Assembly (NCBI GenBank): GCA_902589825.1
Contig: CACIUL010000019.1
Span: 1-52,637, forward strand
DNA length: 52,637 nt
Source of the DNA: an uncultured Verrucomicrobiota bacterium
Lineage (GTDB): Bacteria; Verrucomicrobiota; Verrucomicrobiia; Verrucomicrobiales; DEV007
Direction of reading: 5' to 3'
Below, one piece after another: positions 1 through 7,572 of this stretch (the stretch's first letter is position 1; each line of letters opens with the position of its first letter). Under the pieces are notes generated by a model, which was not told where the DNA came from, did no database searches, and saw nothing but the letters and a program-made list of their open reading frames with translations. The position numbers and the translations under genes are program-made.

Positions 1-294
1 CTTTCCATCGTCTGGAACGGTCCATTCCATAACCGCTAGCGGGTGAGTCGCGGGACGGTCCCGGTCGCATCTCAAGCCTGTTCCATCACCCTTGAACAGG
101 AAAAACTCGACTGGATTTTCACGACTTACCCACTTGCCGACAATGTCCGTCTTCTCGATGTTGCGCTATGTGTCTTGGCCGGTTCCTTTTTCCGGTTCCT
201 TTTTCGAGCAGGAAAAAACCAGTAACGCGGAGCAGATGGCGCAGAGGAAAAGCCGGATTGATTTGATGGATTTATTGGACTGTAGCGTGTGCAT
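1..294 (-). pseudogene. Lipoprotein with lipocalin-like start, interrupted by in-frame TAG; runs off window
   Basis: Read on the minus strand from an ATG at 294, the frame gives a classic lipoprotein signal peptide: basic N-terminus, hydrophobic core LFLCAICSALLVFS, lipobox cysteine, then a Lys/Glu/Gly linker. The frame meets TAG at 166-168. The same frame then stays open for 55 codons to the window edge and reads like a folded secreted domain, with DIVGKWVSRENP, FFLFKGDGTG and a WTVPDDGK-type strand. That pattern recalls small lipocalin-like lipoproteins. There is no in-frame start after the TAG, so the two halves look like one gene with a nonsense codon (CAG to TAG would be a single change). 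A 13-bp tandem duplication lies in the linker just before it. No good Shine-Dalgarno is visible. The gene starts 41 bp from dinB, divergently. Family assignment is tentative. Confidence 0.5.
180..205. repeat. Perfect 13-bp tandem duplication
   Basis: CGGTTCCTTTTTC occurs twice head to tail (180-192 and 193-205). It lies in the linker of the interrupted lipoprotein. Because 13 is not a multiple of three, the two copies are read in different frames (KKEPE then KGTG). The signal peptide is in phase with the lipocalin-like part only with both copies present. Confidence 0.85.
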
Positions 295-335
295 GGCAGG
301 GCAATGAGTGAAGTTTATCTTGAAGGTGGAATTCA

Positions 336-1457
336 ATGAGGGTGAAATTATCACCAATTCAGGCAAAGATGCAACCCGGAGTGGAAAATCATCAACAGTC
401 AAAAATCGTCCATATCGACATGGATTGTTTTTATGCAGCAATAGAAATCCGGGAAAAGCCTGACCTTATCGGCCAACCGGTGGCAGTGGGCGGGCGCCCC
501 GGCGGCAGGGGGGTGCTCACCACGTGTAATTATGAAGCCCGTAAATACGGTTGTCGTTCCGCAATGCCCGCCTTCAAGGCACTCGAAATGTGCCCGCACC
601 TTGTCATTCTTCCCGTCAGGCATGATCTTTATCGAGCTGAGGCAATGCGCATAAGGAAAATATTCAGAGAGTTCACCCCTATGGTCGAGCCTCTTTCCCT
701 TGATGAGGCATACCTCGACCTCTCCCACCTCAAATCAAAGGGGAGTTCCCTTGCCCGCGAAATTCGCTTTCGGATCAGGAATAAAACCGGGCTGAGTGCC
801 TCAGCGGGGATTGGTCCCAACAAGCTGTTGGCAAAAATTGCCAGTGACTGGAACAAGCCGGACGGACAGTTTGAGGTACGACCTGACGAGATTGGCGCCT
901 TTATGGAGAACCTTGCGGTGAGCAAGATCTGGGGAGTGGGGAGGAAAACCGAAGAAAGACTGGCAGCGCTTGGCGTGAAGACCTGCGGCGAGTTACAAGG
1001 CCTTAACCTTGCGGAGTTGCATATCGCATTTGGGCGGTTTGGCGGTGAGTTATACCGATTGTGCAGGGGGCAGGACCCAAGAAAGGTCACGCCGAACAAG
1101 GAACGGAAATCTGTCAGCGTGGAACGTACCTTTCGTGCTGACCTTTCAACGCGGGAGGATGGTGAGGCTGAGCTTGGCAAGCTTCTTGAAGAACTCAAGG
1201 AGGAATGTTCCTGCAAGCACAAGGACAGGCTGGTTCGCTCTGCCTTCGTAAAGGTCAAGTTTACTGACTTCAAGCAGACTACCGTTGAGTGCAGGAGCGA
1301 AGAGCTGTCCTACCCGGTTTTCAGCTCACTGATTGAGGAGGGCTGGAAGAGGGGTGGGGGTAAATCGGTGCGTTTACTGGGGGTCGGTGTGCGCTTTCAC
1401 CCGCTGGGACAGGATTCGGACAGGTGGCAACTGGAGTTGTTCGAGGAAATTAACTGA
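336..1457 (+). CDS. dinB: DNA polymerase IV (Y-family translesion polymerase)
   Basis: Error-prone Y-family polymerase that extends primers past damaged or bulged template. At 373 aa it is close to the usual 350-400. The catalytic metal site is intact: DMDCFYAAIE at about residues 28-37 and SLDEAYLD at 121-128, with Asp123 and Glu124. The palm motif YEARKYGCRSAMP and the helix-hairpin region SAGIGPNKLLAKIASDWNKP are also present, followed by the thumb and little-finger domains to the end. The ATG at 336 is preceded by a good ribosome site (AAGGTGG about 7 nt upstream). A second Met twelve codons in (369) has a weaker site, so the first is preferred. The last 8 bases overlap the convergent gene at 1450-1812. 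I saw no convincing LexA-type operator upstream. Confidence 0.95.
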   Translation: MRVKLSPIQAKMQPGVENHQQSKIVHIDMDCFYAAIEIREKPDLIGQPVAVGGRPGGRGVLTTCNYEARKYGCRSAMPAFKALEMCPHLVILPVRHDLYRAEAMRIRKIFREFTPMVEPLSLDEAYLDLSHLKSKGSSLAREIRFRIRNKTGLSASAGIGPNKLLAKIASDWNKPDGQFEVRPDEIGAFMENLAVSKIWGVGRKTEERLAALGVKTCGELQGLNLAELHIAFGRFGGELYRLCRGQDPRKVTPNKERKSVSVERTFRADLSTREDGEAELGKLLEELKEECSCKHKDRLVRSAFVKVKFTDFKQTTVECRSEELSYPVFSSLIEEGWKRGGGKSVRLLGVGVRFHPLGQDSDRWQLELFEEIN

Positions 1458-1812
1458 AATGAAGCTCCCACTCGGAGAAGTCCTCCTCGCCCCATTTTGA
1501 AAGGTCCATGCCGCTGCGTTCCAGTTTGTCCATGAATTTTTCCCCTGCGACCCTGACGCAGCTTGGAGTGTCCAGTTCGGCAACCAGCATTCCCATGTAG
1601 TAGAGGTCATTGAAGGTTGCTACAGACTCTTCTCCAAAGGCGTCGCCAAGGTGTTTGCGTAAAAGTGCTGCTTCCTTACGCCCTAGGAAAAGATGCGAGG
1701 GTTTGCGCCCGTCATGACAGCGTTGATCGACAACGGCTCGGAGTGCTGACGTGTCCCACTTATCGTCAAGCCGGACGTCACATGGGAGCTGGAAACTGGA
1801 TTCATCTGACAT
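1450..1812 (-). CDS. Conserved-looking small hypothetical protein
   Basis: A 120-aa soluble, acidic protein with no signal peptide or membrane segment. I do not recognise the family. It has an Arg/His-rich middle (residues about 30-55, HDGRKPSHLFLGRKEAALLRKHLG), an FNDLYYMGMLVAEL segment, and a tail rich in Trp, Glu and Asp (LSKWGEEDFSEWELHF). The start at 1812 has a purine-rich ribosome site (AAGGTGGAG) directly upstream, which supports real translation. It converges on dinB with an 8-bp tail overlap and sits downstream of sdhB in reverse order, so it could be the last cistron after sdhCAB (gap 84 bp). The strong ribosome site and absence of a competing frame are the main support. Confidence 0.65.
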   Translation of the reverse strand: MSDESSFQLPCDVRLDDKWDTSALRAVVDQRCHDGRKPSHLFLGRKEAALLRKHLGDAFGEESVATFNDLYYMGMLVAELDTPSCVRVAGEKFMDKLERSGMDLSKWGEEDFSEWELHFS

Positions 1813-1896
1813 GTCTCCACCTTGTCCGGGACAGGGGGAATTGGCAAATGATTGCTGGGTTTGGCTGCAGATTAATTCCTTCGTCCTTGGCCGGCA

Positions 1897-2661
1897 TCAG
1901 TTAATGACAGGGAGGCTGGTCCCCGAGTCGGCCTTAGCCTTGCCTGCTGCGACCTGCGACATACGTCGGCGCATGTAGGCAAAAACCTCAAGAAGGGGAA
2001 GCTCCTTTGGGCAAACGTCGTCGCACCCCATCAGGCCCATGCAGCCAAAAACGCCCTCGTCCGTTGCAACAATCTCAAACCATTCCTCGCTATCCCTTTC
2101 GTCTCGTGGGTCAAGCATGAAACGGCCGATACGGTTGAGGGCCGTGGCGCCCAGGAAGTCCTCGCGCACATTGGCCGTTGCGCAGCCTGCCACACAGCAA
2201 CCACACTCGATGCACCTTTCAAGCTCGTAAATCTTCTGGGCCGTCTCGTTATCCATGCGTTCTTCCTCGGCATTCGGGTCAAACTCCTTCTGCGTGTGAA
2301 TCCAGGATTCAACGCGTTCGGACATGCCTCGAAACCAGGTTCCCGTGTCCACGGAAAGGTCACCGATTAGCTTGAATGCCGGCATTGGAGCCAAAGTGAT
2401 CAATTCCGGCAACTCCGCTGTAAGGGTCCTGCAGGCCAGGGTTGGCCTGCCATTAATCATCATTCCACATGATCCGCAGACGCCTGCACGGCAAACGAAG
2501 TCAAACTGCAGATCTGGTGCCTGCTTTTCCCTGATGCGGTGAAGGGCGACAAAAAGATTCAGTCTTGGCGTTTCCTCAAGCTTGTAATCCACAAAACAGG
2601 GCTTGGATTCCGGGTCCAGCGGGTCGTAGCGAAAAATTCGAAATGTCAGTTCCCTTGCCAT
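1897..2661 (-). CDS. sdhB: Succinate dehydrogenase/fumarate reductase iron-sulfur subunit
   Basis: Electron-transfer subunit of complex II, passing electrons from the SdhA flavin through three Fe-S clusters to quinone at the membrane. All ligands are visible in 254 aa. The [2Fe-2S] site has Cys57, Cys62, Cys65 and Cys77 (CRAGVCGSCGMMINGRPTLAC). The [4Fe-4S] motif CIECGCCVAGC runs over residues 150-160. The [3Fe-4S] group is Cys207, Cys213 and Cys217 (CMGLMGCDDVCP). The gene is last in an sdhC-sdhA-sdhB operon, 3 bp after the sdhA stop, so translation is probably coupled. The order and the single large cytochrome b subunit fit the type-B-like complexes of Bacteroidota, Verrucomicrobiota and Campylobacterota. 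Direction of catalysis cannot be read from the sequence; aerobic neighbours (putA, mdh) favour succinate oxidation. Confidence 0.95.
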   Translation of the reverse strand: MARELTFRIFRYDPLDPESKPCFVDYKLEETPRLNLFVALHRIREKQAPDLQFDFVCRAGVCGSCGMMINGRPTLACRTLTAELPELITLAPMPAFKLIGDLSVDTGTWFRGMSERVESWIHTQKEFDPNAEEERMDNETAQKIYELERCIECGCCVAGCATANVREDFLGATALNRIGRFMLDPRDERDSEEWFEIVATDEGVFGCMGLMGCDDVCPKELPLLEVFAYMRRRMSQVAAGKAKADSGTSLPVIN

Positions 2662-2664
2662 ATC

Positions 2665-4617
2665 TCAGGATTCTTTTGTTGATGCGTATTCTACCATTTC
2701 CTTCAACTCTTCACCCAGTGGGGTTGATGTTTCATGCCATCCCTGCTTGATCCATTCTTTTTTAACAGTCGCGTTGTATTCTTCAACGCTTTGTTCCATC
2801 GCAATATTTTCAGCGCCTCCGTATCCACGTTGACCAGGAGGGCTCTCCAGTAAACCGACCGGCTCATAGCTGATCTCAGGTTCATCTGCCCCAGCGGGCC
2901 ATCTGGCGAGCGTTCGCTTCAGCCAGTCCCTGTCGTTGCGCTCGGGGTAATCCTCGCGGGAATGGCCGCCCCTGCTCTCAGTTCGCAATAAAGCGCCCTT
3001 GGCAACACACAGTGCGAGCTTAACCATTCCGGGAAGGCGTATTGCCGATGCCAATTCCGGGTTGGCTCCTTTAAATGTGGTTCGCATCTTGATGTTTGCA
3101 GTGCGTCGGTAGATATCCCGCAAGTCATCCACTGCCTCCTTGAGTTCATCTCCCTTGCGAAAGATTCCCACCTTTGACTGCAGTGTCTCCTGGGCGGAGT
3201 TAAGCAGTTCATCAACATTTTCGTTAGCATTGCCCAGCCCTCCGGAAAGCAGCGAGTTAATCCGGTCCTGCTGGACGGCTAGAGCTTCATCGGCCAATGC
3301 CTTGTTTATATCCAGAGGCTGTGCGCTCGCCCACTGGCCCATTCTCTGTCCACAAAACATGCCGGCTACAACGGTCTCGGCCAGGCTGTTTCCGCCGAGC
3401 CGGTTCATTCCGTGCATGTCCCAACATGCAGATTCCCCGACACTCCAGAGGCCTTTCAGGGAATAAGCGTGACCATCCTTGTTCACCCGGATTCCACCCA
3501 TGCTGTAATGCTGGGTGGGGCGCACCGGCACAAGTTCAGTGATCGGGTTCACGCCAAGGAAATACATGCAAATATCATAAACCTCGCGCAGCTTGGTGCG
3601 CAGGTGATCCTCGCCAAGGTGACGCAGGTCGAGCCACAGGTGCTCCCCGTCAGGACTTGGGACGCCCTTGCCCTTCTTGATATGTTCGGTCATTCGGCGA
3701 CTCACGACGTCACGACTCGCGAGTTCCTGCTTCTCAGGCTCATAATCAGGCATGAAGCGATACTCATCAACATCCAGGAGAAGACCGCCGTCTCCCCGGC
3801 ATCCCTCGGTGACAAGAATGTCAGTGGGCACAATTCCGGTCGGGTGAAACTGCACGGCTTCCATGTTGCCCAGCGGGACCAAACCGGTGTCTATTGCGAT
3901 GGACTGACCGGTTCCCTGGCAAATAATCGCATTCGTGCTGTATTTGTATACGCGGCCAAATCCGCCCGTGGCAATGACGGTGGCCTTGGCGAGGTAACTC
4001 TTTAAAGCGCCTGTGCGAAGGCAGCGCACAACAGCACCGTGGCATCTTTCCCCGTCATGAATCAGGGAAATGGCCTCCATCCTGTCATGCACGGAAATGC
4101 CAAGCTCGACGACCATGTTGTCCATTGAATAGAGCACCGTGTGACCCGTGCCATCTGCTGTATAGCAGGTACGCCAGCGTGAGACGCCGCCGAAATCACG
4201 GTGCATGATAAGCCCCTCGTTCTCATGGGGTTCCTCGAGGGTGACCTTTTTTCCCTTGATGAAGTAGTCAGCCGGACCGCCTTTCACGCGCGTCCAGGGC
4301 ACCCCGTGATGCGCCATCTCACGCATGGCAACAGGTGCCGTGTCAGCAAAAATACGGGCAACCTCCTGGTCGCACCCCCAGTCACTGCCCTTTACCGTAT
4401 CCAGCCAGTGCAATTCCTCACTGTCGCCGGCTCCCTTGTTGCAGTTACCCAGTGCGGCCTGCATCCCTCCCTGTGCGGCACAGGAATGACTCCTGCGCGG
4501 AGGCACCAGTGAGAGGATGACCACATCGTTGCCTTCAGCAGCAGCTGAAATGGCTGCACGCTCGCCGGCGAGTCCCGCGCCTATGACAAGAACGTCTGTG
4601 GTTATAAGTTCACTCAT
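2665..4617 (-). CDS. sdhA: Succinate dehydrogenase/fumarate reductase flavoprotein subunit
   Basis: Catalytic subunit of complex II that interconverts succinate and fumarate on covalently bound FAD. The 650-aa length fits the type-B family (E. coli SdhA is shorter, 588). The Rossmann FAD motif VIGAGLAGERAA lies at residues 11-22. The flavinylation histidine is His44 in SHSCAAQGG. The substrate-site motifs HPTGIVPTDILVTEGCRGDGG and RPTQHYSMGG are intact, and the family loop GMNRLGGNSLAE follows. The gene lies 3 bp after sdhC and 3 bp before sdhB in the same direction. The start ATG at 4617 gives the canonical N-terminus (MSELITTDVLVIGAG). Nothing is truncated. Confidence 0.96.
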   Translation of the reverse strand: MSELITTDVLVIGAGLAGERAAISAAAEGNDVVILSLVPPRRSHSCAAQGGMQAALGNCNKGAGDSEELHWLDTVKGSDWGCDQEVARIFADTAPVAMREMAHHGVPWTRVKGGPADYFIKGKKVTLEEPHENEGLIMHRDFGGVSRWRTCYTADGTGHTVLYSMDNMVVELGISVHDRMEAISLIHDGERCHGAVVRCLRTGALKSYLAKATVIATGGFGRVYKYSTNAIICQGTGQSIAIDTGLVPLGNMEAVQFHPTGIVPTDILVTEGCRGDGGLLLDVDEYRFMPDYEPEKQELASRDVVSRRMTEHIKKGKGVPSPDGEHLWLDLRHLGEDHLRTKLREVYDICMYFLGVNPITELVPVRPTQHYSMGGIRVNKDGHAYSLKGLWSVGESACWDMHGMNRLGGNSLAETVVAGMFCGQRMGQWASAQPLDINKALADEALAVQQDRINSLLSGGLGNANENVDELLNSAQETLQSKVGIFRKGDELKEAVDDLRDIYRRTANIKMRTTFKGANPELASAIRLPGMVKLALCVAKGALLRTESRGGHSREDYPERNDRDWLKRTLARWPAGADEPEISYEPVGLLESPPGQRGYGGAENIAMEQSVEEYNATVKKEWIKQGWHETSTPLGEELKEMVEYASTKES

Positions 4618-4620
4618 TGC

Positions 4621-5460
4621 TTAACTTGCCCCTGTTACGGGTGGAAGGAGGAATTCCAGTGGTGGCGGGATGACTCGTGCCATCACCAGCAGGGTAATGA
4701 ACCCAATAATGAGAAAGAACCACAGGACGATGCGCTCCATCTTTTGAGCCATGCCTCTTGTGATACGCTTGCCAATGAAAGGGATTTTTGCGCCCAGTCC
4801 CCACTTCACGGTGACCCGGTAGAGGCCAATGCCTGCGTGCACTTCAACGGCAAACAATAGGACGGCATAAAGGATCCACATGCCGCCCTGAACGCGATCC
4901 ATTGTCTCAGCGGCGTTAATGCCAAGGCCTTCGCCGATATTGAACGTCCGCTCCACGACATCAGCCATCACGACGAAGAGGTGCACTGAGCCAAGCGCAA
5001 GGATAATCATTCCTGATCGAACCTGCCAGATCCAGAGGCTGGTTTCCTTGTGCGGGCGTATCTTCTCAAGCTCCTTCCGGTCCTCCTTTGAAAATTTCCA
5101 TTCACTGGATGAAATATCATCGCCGAGTTTCTTGACGCGCTTTCTCTCTGCAAGTTTGGCGGGGATCTTCCTGCTCGCGGTGACAAAGTGCACAAAAAAG
5201 ACAATGGTGACGACAATCAGGGTGGGTTGGGCCAACCAGTAGTGCTCAAAGAGGTCGGAGATCCAGTTAAAGCCACGCTCTCCGGTCAGGATACTGCTCA
5301 CAAAAAACATGTGCCCCCACATGAAAAGGGCCAGGAAAACACCGGTTCCGGTGCTGATGGCGTCCAGTTTCCACTGCCGCTTTGCCTTCTCTGCAGTGGT
5401 AATCAACTCACCCTCGGGGTGGGTAATCTCTTTGCCTGGTCCAGTCTGTGGCATGTTCAC
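4621..5460 (-). CDS. sdhC: Succinate dehydrogenase cytochrome b subunit (type-B-like membrane anchor)
   Basis: Membrane anchor of complex II that binds heme b and the quinone. The 279-aa protein shows about five hydrophobic segments: GTGVFLALFMWGHMFF, PTLIVVTIVFFVHFV, SGMIILALGSVHLFVVM, GGMWILYAVLLFAVEVHAGIGLY and VLWFFLIIGFITLLVMA. Histidines inside them (WGHMF, FVHFV, GSVHLF, EVHAG) are the expected heme ligands. A single large anchor without a separate SdhD is the feature of the two-heme type-B complexes. A charged loop of about 50 residues separates helices two and three. It is the first gene of the operon; the sdh promoter should lie in 5461-5560, where I can point only to a weak AT-rich candidate. 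Confidence 0.92.
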   Translation of the reverse strand: MNMPQTGPGKEITHPEGELITTAEKAKRQWKLDAISTGTGVFLALFMWGHMFFVSSILTGERGFNWISDLFEHYWLAQPTLIVVTIVFFVHFVTASRKIPAKLAERKRVKKLGDDISSSEWKFSKEDRKELEKIRPHKETSLWIWQVRSGMIILALGSVHLFVVMADVVERTFNIGEGLGINAAETMDRVQGGMWILYAVLLFAVEVHAGIGLYRVTVKWGLGAKIPFIGKRITRGMAQKMERIVLWFFLIIGFITLLVMARVIPPPLEFLLPPVTGAS

Positions 5461-5794
5461 TTACCTGACACGTTCAATTCTATATATCAGGCGAAGGCTT
5501 CTTAATAGAATCAACGCAAGGAATCAAGGTTTGGTTTTAGCGCGTGAAAGGAAAATGATCCGATGTCTGGAATTCCCGCGGCATCAATTCCAATGAGAAT
5601 ATGTATATCCCTCAGGGTTAATGTGGAGCATCATGAAGGCACTGGAAAAGGCGTGCCGGGTCAATATTACCAATATTCAAAAACAAACAGGGGCAGACCA
5701 GTGGTAAAGAATGGCAGTATTGAAGCGATAAATCCTTAAGAATAGTTAAAGAAATCCTAGACATGCCCCCTTGCATCCACATAGCTTTGTCATC
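5461..5794. other. Intergenic region between divergent sdhC and symporter gene
   Basis: About 330 bases with no supported gene. It must contain the divergent promoters of sdhCAB (minus) and of the symporter (plus). Possible but weak elements are a TTGATT on the minus strand near 5510 with an AT-rich TATATA near 5485 (spacing too long for a confident call), and a TTGAAG at 5720 on the plus strand. I see no strong hairpin with a T-run and no tRNA. Confidence 0.5.
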
Positions 5795-7552
5795 ATGAGA
5801 AAATTCACCCGGGACTATAACCGCAAGGCGGGAGGGATCCTTCTCCTTTTGTTCACTTTGCTTATTCATGGGGCAATGATCCCGCAACTAAAGGCTGATG
5901 AGGTTGTTGAGAAGAATGTGGACCAAATTATCGACGAAACACTGAAGCCTATTGCAGATACCGCTGAAGCCATTGTCTTCTGGGCGGTGCCGGTGACAAG
6001 TGACTCTAAAGTCCCGCTGGTCCTCATCATTCTGGCTGTCACTGCCATATTCCTGACTATTTATTTCCGCTTTATCAATTTCCGTGCGATGGGAGTCGCA
6101 AAGCGCACAATACAGGGAAAATACACCGACCCTGATGCACCTGGACAAATATCCCACTTCCAGGCCCTTTCCGCAGCATTGTCGGCAACAGTCGGACTGG
6201 GAAATATTGCCGGTGTTGCCGTGGCCATTGGCATCGGCGGTGCGGGCGCCACGTTCTGGATGATTGTTGTCGGGTTGTGCGGGATGACCACGAAGTTCAC
6301 CGAATGCACGCTGGGAGTGAAATTTCGGCGCGTTGATCCTGACGGGACAACACGTGGCGGAGCAATGTATTACCTGCGTGACGGACTTGGCGCCAAGGGC
6401 GGAATGTGGGTGCCGCTGGGCAAAATTCTCGCCATCAGTTTTGCCATTTTCTGTATTGCTGGAGCCATCGGTGCGGGAAACATGTTCCAGTCCAACCAGG
6501 CGCAGGCGCAGTTTTCGGACAGTTTTGGAGTGCTTAAAACCGGTTGGCACTTTGGGCTGATCGTAGCGGTCATGGTCGCCCTGGTGATCATCGGCGGCAT
6601 CGTGTGGATTGCCCGGGTGACCTCATTCCTGGTGCCATTTATGTGCGTGACCTACGTTATCGCCGCCATTGTGGTGCTTGTGGTGAATGCCTCGGCTATT
6701 CCCGGCGCAATCGGACTTATTTTCAGTGAGGCTTTTTCAGGCAGTGCCGCTGTTGGAGGATTCATTGGTGCCCTGATACAGGGCATTAAACGAGGCGTGT
6801 TCTCCAATGAGGCGGGCGTGGGATCGGCTCCTATAGCACACTCCGCAGTCAAGACCAGCCGTCCTGCAAGTGAGGGACTGGTCGCACTTCTGGAGCCATT
6901 TATTGACACGGTGGTGGTATGCACCATGACGGCGCTCGTGATTATCTCAACAGGCATGTGGAATGTGAAGGCCGACGCATTAAACGAGCTTCAGATACTT
7001 GATGCCCCCGCGGGAACAGAGAGCGTTGCAACCGTAGAGGCTGGAACCAAGTTCCTGTTCCCGAAAATTGAAGGCGATGACAAGCAATCTCCTGAGGGAT
7101 GGTATCACGTGAAGGAATACAAGGGCGAGGCGACAGGCTGGGTTGCAGCTGACCAAATCCGACTTCGTGATGGCTGGGGCGGGGGAATCTGGCTCACTTC
7201 AGAATCCTTCAAGACCGTGATCAGCTGGTTCCCTTATGTGTTGGCCATTGCCGTCTTCCTGTTTGCCTTCTCGACCATGATTTCCTGGTCGTATTATGCA
7301 GAACAGGCAGTCATTTATCTTTTTGGTAACAACCGCCCCGTCGTCCTTGCCTTCAAGCTGATCTTCTGTGGCTTCATTGTCGTTGGTGCCGCGGCATCGC
7401 TCGGGAATGTCATCCGGCTGGCTGATGCGCTGTTTTTCTGCATGGTTGTCCCCAACCTGGTCGGCGTTTATGTGCTCCTGCCCGTGGTGAAGAAGGAGCT
7501 TAGCTCTTACCTTAGCCATGTTCGCAAGGTTGATGAAGGAAGCGGCGAGTAA
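5795..7552 (+). CDS. Alanine/glycine:cation symporter (AGCS) family protein with SH3-like insert
   Basis: Sodium- or proton-coupled amino acid importer of the AlsT/DagA family in the inner membrane. Family motifs are clear: FQALSAALSATVGLGNIAGVAVAIGIGGAGATFW, GAMYYLRDGL, KRGVFSNEAGVGSAP and FAFSTMISWSYYAEQ. It has roughly ten to eleven membrane segments. Two things are unusual. The N-terminus (residues 1-40) has an extra signal-peptide-like hydrophobic stretch before the usual first helix. About 55 extra residues (about 405-460) sit between two late helices and read like a bacterial SH3 domain (GWYHVKEYKGEATGWVAADQIR). This explains 585 aa versus the usual 450-500. I chose the ATG at 5795 over a TTG at 5771 because it starts the basic, hydrophobic N-terminus. 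No strong Shine-Dalgarno is visible at either. The substrate is probably alanine or glycine, by family only. Confidence 0.9.
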   Translation: MRKFTRDYNRKAGGILLLLFTLLIHGAMIPQLKADEVVEKNVDQIIDETLKPIADTAEAIVFWAVPVTSDSKVPLVLIILAVTAIFLTIYFRFINFRAMGVAKRTIQGKYTDPDAPGQISHFQALSAALSATVGLGNIAGVAVAIGIGGAGATFWMIVVGLCGMTTKFTECTLGVKFRRVDPDGTTRGGAMYYLRDGLGAKGGMWVPLGKILAISFAIFCIAGAIGAGNMFQSNQAQAQFSDSFGVLKTGWHFGLIVAVMVALVIIGGIVWIARVTSFLVPFMCVTYVIAAIVVLVVNASAIPGAIGLIFSEAFSGSAAVGGFIGALIQGIKRGVFSNEAGVGSAPIAHSAVKTSRPASEGLVALLEPFIDTVVVCTMTALVIISTGMWNVKADALNELQILDAPAGTESVATVEAGTKFLFPKIEGDDKQSPEGWYHVKEYKGEATGWVAADQIRLRDGWGGGIWLTSESFKTVISWFPYVLAIAVFLFAFSTMISWSYYAEQAVIYLFGNNRPVVLAFKLIFCGFIVVGAAASLGNVIRLADALFFCMVVPNLVGVYVLLPVVKKELSSYLSHVRKVDEGSGE

Positions 7553-7572
7553 CCCCATGTCCCGAGGCATTG

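Noticed and set aside
166..441. Longer minus-strand start at 441 for the small lipoprotein
   Set aside because: It would overlap dinB and put about 49 residues in front of the signal peptide; the ATG at 294 is preferable.
629..1273. Long minus-strand open frame (214 codons) inside dinB
   Set aside because: It lies wholly within a strongly supported dinB, has a Ser/Arg-rich composition typical of antisense reading, and shows no domain or ribosome site.
3412..4005. Plus-strand open frame opposite sdhA
   Set aside because: Complement of conserved catalytic region of sdhA; no independent support.
5888..6550. Minus-strand open frame opposite the symporter (220 codons)
   Set aside because: Low-complexity His/Arg/Cys-rich translation, no start context, fully overlaps a membrane transporter with clear motifs.
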